Of a DNA stretch of 64,000 nucleotides, positions 7,130 through 15,871 are shown piece after piece. The first letter of the stretch is position 1. Each line of letters opens with the position of its first letter. The position numbers and the translations under genes were made by a program. The stretch comes from Streptomyces justiciae (GTDB lineage Bacteria; Actinomycetota; Actinomycetes; Streptomycetales; Streptomycetaceae): assembly GCF_015163075.1 (NCBI RefSeq), contig NZ_JADDXU010000006.1, forward strand, positions 461,499-525,498. The letters are read 5' to 3'. The notes under the pieces are model-generated. The model made no database searches, was not told where the DNA came from, and was given only the letters and a program-made list of their open reading frames with translations.

Positions 7130-7885
7130 TTAAAAGCCGTGCCGCATGCCCCCATCAACAGGAACCATGATCCCGGTCAAGTAAGAAGCAGCGGGCGACA
7201 AAAGAAACGCCGCCGTACGCCCGAACTCCTCCGGCGTCCCATACCGCCGCAACGGAATCCGAGCTTCGTTCGCGGCCCGCGTGGCCTCCGGATCCGCGGA
7301 CAGCCCGTCCAGCTCACGCACGCGATCCGTGTCGATACGCGACGGCAGCAACCCCACGACCCGAATCCCCCGCGGCCCCAACTCGTCCGCGATCGACTTC
7401 GCGAACCCGGCGAGCCCCGGCCGCAGCCCGTTGGAGATCGTCAGCCCCGGAATCGGCTCGTGCACGGAGCCCGACAGCACGAACCCGATGACACCGCCCG
7501 CCTCCAGCTCGGCGGAGGCCGCGCGAGCGAGCCGTACCGCGCCCAGGAACACCGACTCGAACGCGCTGGTCCACTGCTCGTCCGTGTTGTCCGCGACGAA
7601 CCCCGGCGCGGGCCCGCCCACGCTGATCAGGATGCCGTCGAAGCCGCCGAAGTGCTCCCGCGCGGCCGCGATCAGCCGGGCCGGGGCCTCCGGGTCGGCG
7701 TTGTCGACGGCCACGCCGACGGCGTTCGGCCCCAGCTCGGCCGCCGCGTCGGCGACCCGCTTCTCGTCCCGCCCGGTCAGTACCACCTTCGCCCCGTCGG
7801 CGACCAGCTCGCGCGCGGACGCGTTTCCGAGGCCGCGCGTGGCCCCGGTGACGACGAACACCCGGTCCTTCAGTCCAAGATCCAT
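7130..7885 (-). CDS. SDR family oxidoreductase
   Basis: A 251-residue short-chain dehydrogenase. TGATRGLGNASAREL near residue 12 is the NAD(P)-binding TGxxxGxG loop. VDNADPE and ISVGGPAPG (in place of NNAG) follow, and the C-terminus ends in the usual TGIMVPVDGGMRHGF. The tetrad appears altered: the serine is in VLSGSVHEPI and the usual YxxxK is replaced by GLRPGLAGFAKS, so Tyr is missing though the Lys is kept. It may therefore be an atypical or 3-oxoacyl-reductase-like member. It starts 5 bases after the GH15 stop, so the two form one transcript. Confidence 0.85.
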   Translation of the reverse strand: MDLGLKDRVFVVTGATRGLGNASARELVADGAKVVLTGRDEKRVADAAAELGPNAVGVAVDNADPEAPARLIAAAREHFGGFDGILISVGGPAPGFVADNTDEQWTSAFESVFLGAVRLARAASAELEAGGVIGFVLSGSVHEPIPGLTISNGLRPGLAGFAKSIADELGPRGIRVVGLLPSRIDTDRVRELDGLSADPEATRAANEARIPLRRYGTPEEFGRTAAFLLSPAASYLTGIMVPVDGGMRHGF

Positions 7886-7890
7886 GGCCC

Positions 7891-9711
7891 CTATCCTGCC
7901 TCGTCGTCCCCGAAGAGGGCGAGGGCGGTGTTCACCAGTCCGATGTGGCTGAACGCCTGTGGGAAGTTGCCGAGCTGGCACTCGTGCACCGGGTCGTACT
8001 CCTCGGACAGCAGCCCCACGTCGTTGGCCAGCCCCACGAGTCGCTCGAACAGCTCGCGGGCCTCCTTCGTACGGCCCGTCATGTGCAGGGCGTCCGCCAG
8101 CCAGAACGAGCACACCAGGAACGTGCCCTCCTCGCCCGGCAGCCCGTCGACCGTCGTGCCGTCGGTGCTGTAGCGGCGCAGGAAGCCGCCGTGGCCCAGT
8201 TCCTCGCGGATCGCGTCGACGGTGCCGATCACGCGCGGGTCGTCGGGCGGCAGGAAGCCCACGCGTGGGATGAGCAGCAGGGAGGCGTCGAGCTCCTCCG
8301 AACCGTAGGACTGGGTGAAGGTGTTGCGTTCGGTGTCGAAGCCCTTCTCGCACACCTCGCGGTGCACCTCGTCGCGCATCTCCCGCCAGCCGTCGACGTC
8401 TCCGTGCAGCTCGGGGTTGTCCTCCACGGCGCGCACGGCCCGGTCGGCGGCCACCCACACCATCACCTTGGAGTGGACGAACTGACGGCGTCCGCCGCGC
8501 ACCTCCCACAGCCCTTCGTCGGGCTGCCGCCACGCCCCGCGCAGGAACTCCATCAGGGCGCACTGGATGGACCAGATGTGAGGTTTGGTGGACAGTCCCG
8601 AACTGCGGGCCAGCGAGAGGGAGTCCATGACCTCGCCGTACACGTCCAGCTGGAGCTGGTTCACGGCCTCGTTGCCGATCCGCACCGGCTGCGAGCCGCG
8701 GTAGCCGGTGAGCCACGGCAGCTCGAACTCGGGCAGCCGCCGCTCGCCCGCGAGGCCGTACATGATCTGCAGGTCGGCCGGGTCACCCGCGACCGCGCGC
8801 AGCAGCCAGTCGCGCCAGGCCTCGGCTTCCTGGTGGTAGCCGGCCGACAGCAGCGCGCCGAGGGTGAGCGTGGAGTCGCGCAGCCAGCAGTAGCGGTAGT
8901 CCCAGTTGCGTACGCCGCCCAGCTCCTCCGGGAGCGAGGTGGTGGCCGCGGCGACGATGCCGCCGGTCGGGGCGTAGGTGAGGGCCTTGAGTGTGATGAG
9001 CGAACGCAGGACGGCGTCCTTGTGCGGGCCGTCGTAGCGGCAGTCGGCCGACCACGACTGCCAGTCCTCGACGCTGGTGCGCAGCGCGTCGAGCGGGTCG
9101 GTCAGGGGCGGGCGCGGCTCGTGCGAGGGGTGCCAGGTGAGCACGAACGACACCTTCTCGCCCTGCTTGACGGTGAACTCCGAGTGCGTGCAGTAGTCCT
9201 CGCCCCAGGTGCGCACCTCGGGTTCGCTGCGCAGCCACACCGAGTCGGGGCCGGCGACGGCGACCCGGTGCCCGTCGGACCTGCGCATCCACGGCATGAT
9301 CGAGCCGTAGTCGAAACGCAGGCGGAGCGTGCTGCGGACGGTGACCTCGCCGCTCAGGCCCTCGACGACGCGTACGAGGTCGGGGGCGCGGTCGCGCTGG
9401 GGCATCAGGTCGGTGACCCGCACCGAGCCGGTGTCGGTCTCCCAGTCGGTGTCCAGGACGAGGGTGCCGGGGCGGTAGGCGCGACGGGCGCACCGGTCCG
9501 GACCGTCGTGGGGCGCGATGCGCCAGTGTCCGTTGCTCTCGTCGCCGAGCAGCCGGGCGAAGCAGGCGGCCGAGTCGAAGCGGGGCAGGCACAGCCAGTC
9601 GACGCTGCCGTCCTTGCCGACCAGGGCCGCGGTCTGTTCGTCGCCGATGAGGGCGTAGTCCTCGATACGGGGGTGCACGGGATGCGGGTTCCCGGAGGGG
9701 TGGCAGGGCAA
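7891..9711 (-). CDS. Glycoside hydrolase family 15 protein (glucoamylase/trehalase type)
   Basis: A 606-residue cytosolic protein. It opens with the conserved RIEDYALIGDEQTAALVGKDGSVDWLCLPRFDSAACFARLLG. The N-terminal half is a beta-sandwich; the C-terminal half is an (alpha/alpha)6 barrel with GGVRNWDYRYCWLRDSTLTLGALL (catalytic region, with the RxWDYR block) and QLQLDVYGEVMDSL. In Mycobacterium and Streptomyces this subgroup includes acid trehalases, so alpha,alpha-trehalose hydrolysis is plausible. Substrate is inferred. ATG 9711 is used; GTG at 9678 just before HPRIEDY is an alternative. It is upstream of the SDR gene in the same operon. Confidence 0.9.
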   Translation of the reverse strand: MPCHPSGNPHPVHPRIEDYALIGDEQTAALVGKDGSVDWLCLPRFDSAACFARLLGDESNGHWRIAPHDGPDRCARRAYRPGTLVLDTDWETDTGSVRVTDLMPQRDRAPDLVRVVEGLSGEVTVRSTLRLRFDYGSIMPWMRRSDGHRVAVAGPDSVWLRSEPEVRTWGEDYCTHSEFTVKQGEKVSFVLTWHPSHEPRPPLTDPLDALRTSVEDWQSWSADCRYDGPHKDAVLRSLITLKALTYAPTGGIVAAATTSLPEELGGVRNWDYRYCWLRDSTLTLGALLSAGYHQEAEAWRDWLLRAVAGDPADLQIMYGLAGERRLPEFELPWLTGYRGSQPVRIGNEAVNQLQLDVYGEVMDSLSLARSSGLSTKPHIWSIQCALMEFLRGAWRQPDEGLWEVRGGRRQFVHSKVMVWVAADRAVRAVEDNPELHGDVDGWREMRDEVHREVCEKGFDTERNTFTQSYGSEELDASLLLIPRVGFLPPDDPRVIGTVDAIREELGHGGFLRRYSTDGTTVDGLPGEEGTFLVCSFWLADALHMTGRTKEARELFERLVGLANDVGLLSEEYDPVHECQLGNFPQAFSHIGLVNTALALFGDDEAG

Positions 9712-9762
9712 TCCGGGGTGGAGCCGGCTGGGTGACGAGGGCCGGTAAGGAAGGCCCGCGCG

Positions 9763-10566
9763 TCAGACCGTGGCCGGTTCCGTTTCCGACTCCGCGCCTG
9801 ACTCCTTCTCCGCCTTCTCCCGGCGGTCCCGCGTCTCGCGCCGCACCAGCACGACCCAGCCGATCGGCACGCCCGCGGCGAACAGCCACCACTGGAAGGC
9901 GTACGCGTAGTTCAGCGCGGCGTTCTCCATGCCGGGCTTGCTGCCCATCAGCTCCGGGGTGTCGCCCTTCGGCTCGGGCGCGGTCTGGGCGATGTAGCCG
10001 CCGAGGACGTCGGCGCCGAGCCGCTTCGCCTCCTGCGCGCTGTTGATCAGCATGATCTGGCGGTCGGGCAGGCCCTTGAGGTCCTTGATGCCGCTCGCCT
10101 CGGTCGTCTCGTCGGGCATCAGCCGCCCGGTGACGGTGATCTCGCCGCGCGGCGGAGCGGGGATCTTCGGGAACGCGGTCTGGCTCGGGCCGTCCGCGGC
10201 GATCCAGCCCCGGTTGACCAGCAGCACCTTGCCGTCGTTCAGGACGAACGGGGTCAGGACGTGGTAGCCGACCTCGTCGTCGGAGTTGGTGCGGCGGCGG
10301 ACGACGACCTCGTCGTCGGTGTCGAACCGGCCCTTCGCGGTCACCGAGTGGTACCGCTCCTTGCTGGTCACGGTGTGCCCCGGGGACGTCAGCGTCTCCA
10401 CGGGCACCGGCTTCGCGTCCAGCGCGTCGGAGACCAGCTGGTTGCGGGCGGTGCGCTCGTCGTAGCGGTGCATCTGCCAGATGCCCAGCCTGATCATCGT
10501 GGGGATGAGGAGGAGGGCGACCAGCGTGAGGATCACCCACTGCCGGGACAACAGGAAGCGGTACAC
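9763..10566 (-). CDS. SURF1 family protein, cytochrome oxidase biogenesis
   Basis: About 267 residues. It has a transmembrane helix directly at the N-terminus (YRFLLSRQWVILTLVALLLIPTM), then the SURF1 signature LGIWQMHRYDERTARN. The extracytoplasmic domain contains HVLTPFVLNDGKVLLVNRGWI and ends with a second helix (YAYAFQWWLFAAGVPIGWVVLV) and an acidic tail. SURF1 helps insert haem into aa3-type cytochrome c oxidase. GTG 10566 makes the protein begin VYRFLL; an in-frame TTG at 10581 would add five residues, and neither has a strong ribosome site. Confidence 0.9.
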   Translation of the reverse strand: MYRFLLSRQWVILTLVALLLIPTMIRLGIWQMHRYDERTARNQLVSDALDAKPVPVETLTSPGHTVTSKERYHSVTAKGRFDTDDEVVVRRRTNSDDEVGYHVLTPFVLNDGKVLLVNRGWIAADGPSQTAFPKIPAPPRGEITVTGRLMPDETTEASGIKDLKGLPDRQIMLINSAQEAKRLGADVLGGYIAQTAPEPKGDTPELMGSKPGMENAALNYAYAFQWWLFAAGVPIGWVVLVRRETRDRREKAEKESGAESETEPATV

Positions 10567-10647
10567 CCCACGACCGTACAACTCGGGCCGTGGGGTGTTC
10601 GCACAGGGGTGTGCCGGAACCGGCGGCTGTCCTGGCCGTCCGGGTGG

Positions 10648-10881
10648 TCAGACCCGGTCGACGATGCCCACCTTCCCCTCCGCGCGGGCGCAGTGCGCAC
10701 CGCAGAACCAGTGGCCCTCGACCTCGACGCCCTGGCCGATGATCTGGACCCGGCAGTGCTCGCAGATCGGGGCCATGCGGTGGATCGCGCACGAGAAGCA
10801 GTCGAAGACGTGGACCGCGCCCTGGGCGTGCACCTCGAAGGTCATGCCGTAGTTGTTGCCGCAAACTTCGCAAGTCGCCAT
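10648..10881 (-). CDS. Small zinc-ribbon protein, 77 aa
   Basis: The sequence carries several paired cysteines: CEVCGNNYG near the start, CFSC and HRMAPICEHC in the middle, and HWFCGAHC near the end. With two nearby histidines this can hold two zinc ions in ribbon or LIM-like knuckles. There is no catalytic motif. It is cytosolic and conserved in streptomycetes. Its function is not known; it may be a metal-binding adaptor. It lies downstream of a tandem-repeat array and upstream of SURF1. Confidence 0.8.
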   Translation of the reverse strand: MATCEVCGNNYGMTFEVHAQGAVHVFDCFSCAIHRMAPICEHCRVQIIGQGVEVEGHWFCGAHCARAEGKVGIVDRV

Positions 10882-10954
10882 GCGCCACAGGGTGAGCCGT
10901 CGACCCGGCGCGGGCGAGCGGCCACGGGGCGAGTCGCGCCGCAATCACCCGTCC

Positions 10955-11092
10955 GTACGGTCGCGCCTCCGACGCCGGTTCGGTGCGTACGGTCGTCTGT
11001 CCGAGGCCGGTGCCGCGCGCGTACGGTCGCTTCTCGGACGCCGGTGCCACGCGCGCGTACGGTCAGTCCTCCGACGCCGGTGCCACGTTGCC
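10955..11092. repeat. Four-copy degenerate tandem repeat (32-36 bp) ending in the exonuclease gene
   Basis: Units start with GTACGGTC at 10955, 10987, 11021 and 11057 and contain CCGA-G/C-GCCGGT. The fourth unit (11057-11092) covers the stop codon and last codons of the exonuclease gene. The first three lie outside it, as if the 3' end of the gene had been duplicated repeatedly and then drifted. Confidence 0.75.
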
Positions 11093-12064
11093 CAGGAGTT
11101 GGCCGAACGCCGCCTCGTCGACGACCGGGGTGCCGTACTGCCGGGCCTTGACGACCTTCGACGTGCCCGAGTCGGGGTCGTTGGTGACGAGGAGGCTGGT
11201 CAGTCGGGAGATGCTCGTCGCGACGTGCAGCCCGGCCTCGATCGCGCGGTCCTCCAGCAGGTCGCGCTCGGTCGAGGTGTCCCCGGAGAACGCGACCCGC
11301 ATGCCCTGCTTGAGTGGTTTGCCCTCTTCGTAACGCCCCGGGTTGGGATAGGGGCATGCGGGCCTTTTGCGTGCCGGGCGCCAACTGGTCGGCCGATAGC
11401 TGCTGTAGCCGCCGTACCCACCGCCGCTGCCCTGCTGCCGGGGCACCGCCCGGTCCGTCCACTCCGTCAGCGGCCGGCACTCGTGCAGCGGCAGCCGGAT
11501 GCTCTGTGAGGCCGCCGCCCTGAGGCTCGGCCGGAACGCCTCCGCCAGCACGCGCGCGTCGTCGAGCGCGTGGTGCGCACGCTGCTGGACGACGCCGAAG
11601 TGGGCGGCCAGCGACTCCAGCTTGTGGTTGGGCAGCGGCAGCGCGAGCTCCTTGGACAGCGCGATGGTGCACAGCCGCTGCCGCACCGGCGCCTCGCGCT
11701 CCGCGCGCGCGTACTCCCGGGCGATCATCTGCCAGTCGAAGACCGCGTTGTGCGCGACCAGCACCCGGCCCTCCAGACGGGCGGAGAACTCCTCGGCGAT
11801 GTCCTGGAACAGGGGCGCGCCTTCCAGCACGTCGCTCGTCAGACCGTGGATCCACACCGGGCCCGGGTCGCGCTCCGGGTTGACCAGCGTGTACCAGTGG
11901 TCCTCGACCTCGCCGCGCGCGTCCAGCCGGTAGACGGCCGCGGAGATTATCCGGTCGTCGCGGGCCAGTCCGGTGGTCTCCACGTCAACGACCGCGTATC
12001 CCTTCGGATACGCGGCCGGCCACTGGGTGGGGGAGGACGCTTCGGCGGTACGGTCTTCGAGCAT
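11063..12064 (-). CDS. DEDD 3'-5' exonuclease with C-terminal BRCT domain
   Basis: A 333-residue protein. The exonuclease domain covers about residues 20-190: YAVVDVETTGL (Exo I, DxE), LVAHNAVFDWQMI (Exo II) and HHALDDARVLAEAF (Exo III, HxAxxD), the DnaQ/epsilon pattern. A Gly/Ser/Tyr/Arg-rich linker follows (GSGGGYGGYSSYRPTSW). The last 85 residues (GMRVAFSGDTSTERDLLEDRAIEAGLHV...LLVTNDPDSGTSKVVKARQYG) form a BRCT domain. Proteins with this pairing are thought to act in DNA repair or in nicked-DNA processing. ATG at 12064. Its 3' end overlaps the tandem-repeat array. Confidence 0.9.
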   Translation of the reverse strand: MLEDRTAEASSPTQWPAAYPKGYAVVDVETTGLARDDRIISAAVYRLDARGEVEDHWYTLVNPERDPGPVWIHGLTSDVLEGAPLFQDIAEEFSARLEGRVLVAHNAVFDWQMIAREYARAEREAPVRQRLCTIALSKELALPLPNHKLESLAAHFGVVQQRAHHALDDARVLAEAFRPSLRAAASQSIRLPLHECRPLTEWTDRAVPRQQGSGGGYGGYSSYRPTSWRPARKRPACPYPNPGRYEEGKPLKQGMRVAFSGDTSTERDLLEDRAIEAGLHVATSISRLTSLLVTNDPDSGTSKVVKARQYGTPVVDEAAFGQLLGNVAPASED

Positions 12065-12170
12065 GGTCCCTGAGGATACGGGCCCCCACTGACAGTCCCG
12101 CGCCCACCCGCCCCGCAACCCCGCTCCGGCACCGGGCACTTCAGTGCTCTTCCAGTGGGCCTCGAATTCC

Positions 12171-15074
12171 TCAGCCCAGCGCCGCCACCAGATCCCCCGC
12201 CGTAAGCGTCTCCAGGCCGCAGCCGTCGACCGGCCCCGGCAGCAGCCGGTACGCCGACCCGGTCGCGCCCGCCGGTGCTACGCCCCCGTGGACGAGCGCG
12301 AGGAACACGTGCCGGTGTGACGCGGCTTCACCCGCGAGGGCGTCGGCCGTCTCGGAGGGTTGCCGCGCCTCGGGCGGTTCGAGGTCGCGCACGCGCGCGG
12401 CGAACGCGGTGTCCGGCTCCCCTTCCTGCCGCCGGTAGCGCCAGAGTTCGTCCACGGCGCGCGGATGCGGCGCGCGCCGTATCACCGCGACCTCGTCGCC
12501 GCGCGCGGCCGCCCGCCACACCGCCAGGTCCCACAGGGTCGTACGGCCCGACGCGAAGTACTGGTGCAGGTCCTGGGCGACGCGGCCGAGGTCGGCGCCG
12601 TGCCGGTACAGGCTGTGGAAGCCCTCGTCGGCCGGGAGGTGGAGGTCCGTCCAGAGGAACGTACGGCGGTCGAGGTCGACCAGCATCGGGACGTGGATGC
12701 GCGAGTCGCCGACCAGGTCGTAGCGCTGACGGACCGTACGCGGGTCGTACGACGCGTTGCGGTCCTCCTCGGCCGCGGAGGGAAGCGCCATGAAGCCGGC
12801 GAAGGCGTCCAGGAGCTCGTCGAACGCGATGTCGTTGAAGCTGAAGACGACCGGCAGGGCGTAGCGCACACCGCGCTCCGCGAGTGCCGCCAGGTCGAGG
12901 TCCACGTACTCGGTGGCCCCGTCCGGCGCGGGCGCCGACACCAGGTCGCCGGAGTGGACGGCCGAACGGCCCTCATGGACGAGGTTCGTGTAGTCGCACA
13001 GGCCCGCGAAGTCCCACTCGGCGTCGTACAGGGCCACCGACAGGTCGAGGTCCACGCGCTGCTTGGCGGGCTCCATCCAGTGCAGGAAGAGCCGCAGCAC
13101 CTCGCCCTCGGGCAGGGGTTGCGTGCTGCCGCGCGGGACGGTGACGAGGGCCTTGCTGGCGGCGGTCTCGGCGGCGGGCACCGCGAGTCCGGTGAGCGCC
13201 GAGTCGAGTACGGACAGGTCGAGACGGGGCTCGTCATGCCGGCCGAGGCGGCGCAGTGCCTCGGCCTCCAGCAGGTCGCACACCGCGTCCGTCACCTTCG
13301 GCGACAGCGGCACGCGCGTGTCGTCGATCGTGAACGAGCGCGTCACCTGGCCGCGCGGGAAGAACACCCGCCGCCCGCCCGGGAGATGACGGATACGCAT
13401 CCGCCCGAGCACGGCGAGCAGCGGCCCGGGGCCGGCCTTGGGCAGGACCCGGCGCAGGGTGTCCCCGAACCCGTCCGGCAGTACGTCGAGTTCGCGCAGC
13501 CGCAGCAGATGGTCGAGGCGGCGCAGCAGCTCGCCGGGGCGCTGGGCGAGCAGGTCGAGGGCGACTTGGAAGTCCTTCTCGTACAGCGCCTGTTCGACGC
13601 GTGCCGCCCAGGTGGCCGGCTTGACGAGGGTTCCGGCCGTCTGTGCCTCGGCGGGGTGGTCGTCGGCCGTCCGCGCTTCGGCGGAGTGCTCCGCGAGCGT
13701 CCGCGCTGCTGCGGGTTGTTCCGAGTCCGTCCCCGCTTCGGCGGGGTGTCTCGCGTTCGCCTGCGCTCCGGTGGGTTGTTCCGCGTCCGCTCGCACCACA
13801 TCGTGCTGTGGCACCCGCACCGCGTCGGGGTGTTGTGCGGTCGTCCGCACTGCGTCCCTGTGCGTCACCCGCACCGCGTCGGGATGTTCCGCGGCCGTCC
13901 GCAGGAGTGCCTCGCCGAGGGGGCCCTCGGAGACGTCCGTGGCGCGCAGGACCGCGAAGGCGAGCGCGGCCTTCGGGTGGCGCGTGTGCTGCTCGTAGGG
14001 GTGCAGGATCTCGGCGGCGCGCTTCCAGGCGCCGGGGTGCCGCAGCACGTCCTCGACCAGCGCCGGCATCGCCAGCCCGTCGAGGATGCCGAGCAGCCGG
14101 CGTCGTAGCGCGCGCGGGAGGGAGCGCATGCGCGGCGGCTCCAGCAGGTCGCCGTCGCCGCCGGACCACACGCACAGCAGCCGCAGTGCATCCGTCGCCG
14201 TCGTCAGCTGCGCGTCGAGCAGCTCGGTGGCCGCCACGCGCGTGTGCCGGTCGAGCAGCAGCATGCCGAGGGCCAGCGCCTTGGTCTGGCGCACCGGGAT
14301 GTCCTCGGGGAACCAGCCCAGGTCCTTCGGCGCGTGCGCCAGCAGGATCTTCACGTCGTCGCGGTCCTGCGGCGGCAGCGGGGTCCGCCGGGCCAGCAGC
14401 CGCAGCAGCGCCCGCACCGCGTCCGCGCGGGCGTCCTTGCCGAGCGCGAGCAACTTCAGCGGGCCTACGGCGACTTCACGCGCGTGACGCGGCGGCGCGG
14501 GCCTCAGGAAGGGGTCGTCGCGGTCGATCCGGCGGTGGCAGATCGGGCAGCCCGCGTAGTCCGCGCCGTCCCAGCACTCCCGGCACACCAGATGCGCGCA
14601 CGGGGACACGGGGTGCACGCTGCCGACCGTGCCGCACAGCACGCACGGCTGCTTCGGCCACTGGAGCAACAGCGTGAAGACCCGGTCGACGAACAGCTGG
14701 AAGGTGTCGTCGGGGACCGAGGCCGGGAAGCTGCGGAACATCGGCATGTGGGTGCGGTCCGCGCCCAGTTCCGCGTCGATGTGCCGGATCAGCTGCTTGC
14801 CCGCGTCCGCGAGCCCGGCGGGCCCCAGCCAGGCGAGCGCCGCGTGCAGCTCCGCCGTCGGTGCGAATGCCCGGTCCAGCAGCTCGGCTTCGAGCGCGAC
14901 GAGCCCTGGCGCCGTCGACGGGTCGCCCGGGCGCGGCCCGGCCTGGTCGACGTAGACGGTACGGAGGCGGCGGAGCAGCACGGACGACAGTACGGACAAG
15001 CGGAAGCCCCCTGGGGGAAGGTGGAGAGAAGTCTCAGAGGCGGGGACGGAGAGTGGGCGCGCTGTCGATGTCAT
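12171..15074 (-). CDS. Large RING-finger protein of the MXAN_6230/SCO0854 type
   Basis: About 967 residues from ATG 15074. An intact C3HC4 RING pattern lies at about residues 144-179: C144-x2-C147, C159-x-H161, C164-x2-C167, C176-x2-C179, within VHPVSPCAHLVCREC and GCPICHRRI. This eight-ligand RING spacing is rare in bacteria. The central part is helical and repeat-like, with a 10-residue degenerate repeat around 375-470. The C-terminal ~350 residues have an alpha/beta pattern (VDLDLSVALYDAEWDF, FSFNDIAFDELLDAFAGFM) reminiscent of TerD-like domains. GTG 15095 or TTG 14999 (with AGGGGG upstream) are alternative starts. E3-ligase activity is unproven, as no ubiquitin partner is visible. Confidence 0.8.
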   Translation of the reverse strand: MTSTARPLSVPASETSLHLPPGGFRLSVLSSVLLRRLRTVYVDQAGPRPGDPSTAPGLVALEAELLDRAFAPTAELHAALAWLGPAGLADAGKQLIRHIDAELGADRTHMPMFRSFPASVPDDTFQLFVDRVFTLLLQWPKQPCVLCGTVGSVHPVSPCAHLVCRECWDGADYAGCPICHRRIDRDDPFLRPAPPRHAREVAVGPLKLLALGKDARADAVRALLRLLARRTPLPPQDRDDVKILLAHAPKDLGWFPEDIPVRQTKALALGMLLLDRHTRVAATELLDAQLTTATDALRLLCVWSGGDGDLLEPPRMRSLPRALRRRLLGILDGLAMPALVEDVLRHPGAWKRAAEILHPYEQHTRHPKAALAFAVLRATDVSEGPLGEALLRTAAEHPDAVRVTHRDAVRTTAQHPDAVRVPQHDVVRADAEQPTGAQANARHPAEAGTDSEQPAAARTLAEHSAEARTADDHPAEAQTAGTLVKPATWAARVEQALYEKDFQVALDLLAQRPGELLRRLDHLLRLRELDVLPDGFGDTLRRVLPKAGPGPLLAVLGRMRIRHLPGGRRVFFPRGQVTRSFTIDDTRVPLSPKVTDAVCDLLEAEALRRLGRHDEPRLDLSVLDSALTGLAVPAAETAASKALVTVPRGSTQPLPEGEVLRLFLHWMEPAKQRVDLDLSVALYDAEWDFAGLCDYTNLVHEGRSAVHSGDLVSAPAPDGATEYVDLDLAALAERGVRYALPVVFSFNDIAFDELLDAFAGFMALPSAAEEDRNASYDPRTVRQRYDLVGDSRIHVPMLVDLDRRTFLWTDLHLPADEGFHSLYRHGADLGRVAQDLHQYFASGRTTLWDLAVWRAAARGDEVAVIRRAPHPRAVDELWRYRRQEGEPDTAFAARVRDLEPPEARQPSETADALAGEAASHRHVFLALVHGGVAPAGATGSAYRLLPGPVDGCGLETLTAGDLVAALG
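13620..13915. repeat. 30-bp coding tandem repeat inside the RING-protein gene
   Basis: Successive 30-base units such as those around 13690-13780 encode about ten drifting 10-residue repeats (patterns AEQPTGAQ, ARHPAEAG, SEQPAAAR, AEHSAEAR, DDHPAEAQ). The segment is Ala/His/Glu-rich and looks like an expanded, unstructured linker. Confidence 0.7.
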
Positions 15075-15156
15075 AGGAAAGAGAGAAGGAAGCACGCGGC
15101 GGAGCCGTCCCCGCGATCACGACTGTAGGAGGGCGGTGTCGGCGGGCGCCACCGAT

Positions 15157-15771
15157 TTATTTCCGAGCGGCTTCTCCGCTGTCGAGCAGCGATTGCGCGA
15201 GGGCCCGCACGGACGTCACGAACAGCCGCTCCTCGTCGACGGGGCGGGCGAAGGCGCGGGCGAGCGCGGGGTCGTCGTAGCGGTCCTCCGTGGGCTGCTG
15301 TGCGGGCGCCCGCTCGCGATTGCGTTCTACGAGTACGAAGCCCACGACCTGGAACTGCACGGCCCGCACCGCCTCCGCCGCGCGGGCGCCCCGCAGCCCG
15401 GCCGCGTGCACCTCGCGTACCAGCGCCTGTTGCGCGGGCAGGAACATCCGCTCGGTCAGGCCGCGTTCGTGGACCATCGCGACGAGGTGCGGATGCGCGC
15501 GCAGCCGTCGGCGCAGGATGCGGGCCACGGACACGACCCGCTCGGCCGGGGTGCGCCCGACGGGCCTGATCTCGCCGAGTTCGGCCACGGTCCGCCGTAC
15601 GAGGGCGTCCAGCAGGGACTCGCGGTTGCCGACGTGCCAGTAGATCGAGGTGACGGCGGTGCCCAGCTCGGCGGCGAGCTTGCGCATCGTCAGCGCCTCG
15701 GGGCCGTGCTGCTTCACCAGGTTCGCGGCCGTGTCCAGGACGTCGTCCCTGGTGAGCGACGCTCTCGCCAT
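15157..15771 (-). CDS. TetR/AcrR family transcriptional regulator
   Basis: A 204-residue protein with an N-terminal TetR HTH (DDVLDTAANLVKQHGPEALTMRKLAAELGTAVTSIYWHVGNRESLLDALV) and a helical C-terminal ligand-binding domain of unknown specificity. It is divergent from the acetoacetate-decarboxylase-family operon, with 100 bases between the starts. A perfect 7-3-7 palindrome lies between them at 15823-15839, so it most likely represses that operon and itself. The inducer is presumably a substrate or CoA ester of the pathway; that is inference. Confidence 0.9.
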   Translation of the reverse strand: MARASLTRDDVLDTAANLVKQHGPEALTMRKLAAELGTAVTSIYWHVGNRESLLDALVRRTVAELGEIRPVGRTPAERVVSVARILRRRLRAHPHLVAMVHERGLTERMFLPAQQALVREVHAAGLRGARAAEAVRAVQFQVVGFVLVERNRERAPAQQPTEDRYDDPALARAFARPVDEERLFVTSVRALAQSLLDSGEAARK

Positions 15772-15822
15772 GCTGCCCCCAAGTCCCGTTCGTGCACGCG
15801 TATTTACCCCGCGAGGGGTCTG

Positions 15823-15839
15823 CTGTAACTGTGTTACAG
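15823..15839. promoter_or_regulatory. Perfect palindrome, candidate TetR operator
   Basis: CTGTAAC-TGT-GTTACAG has 7-bp arms around a 3-base centre, in the 100-base gap between the TetR gene and the divergent operon. Size, symmetry and AT-rich content within a GC-rich genome are typical of a TetR dimer site. Confidence 0.7.
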
Positions 15840-15871
15840 GTGACGGCCCATCAGAAGAAGGGCGGTACGGC

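Noticed and set aside
10955..11092. Tandem units considered as CRISPR
   Set aside because: Units differ in length and sequence, have no spacers, and merge with the exonuclease 3' end. They look like slippage products.
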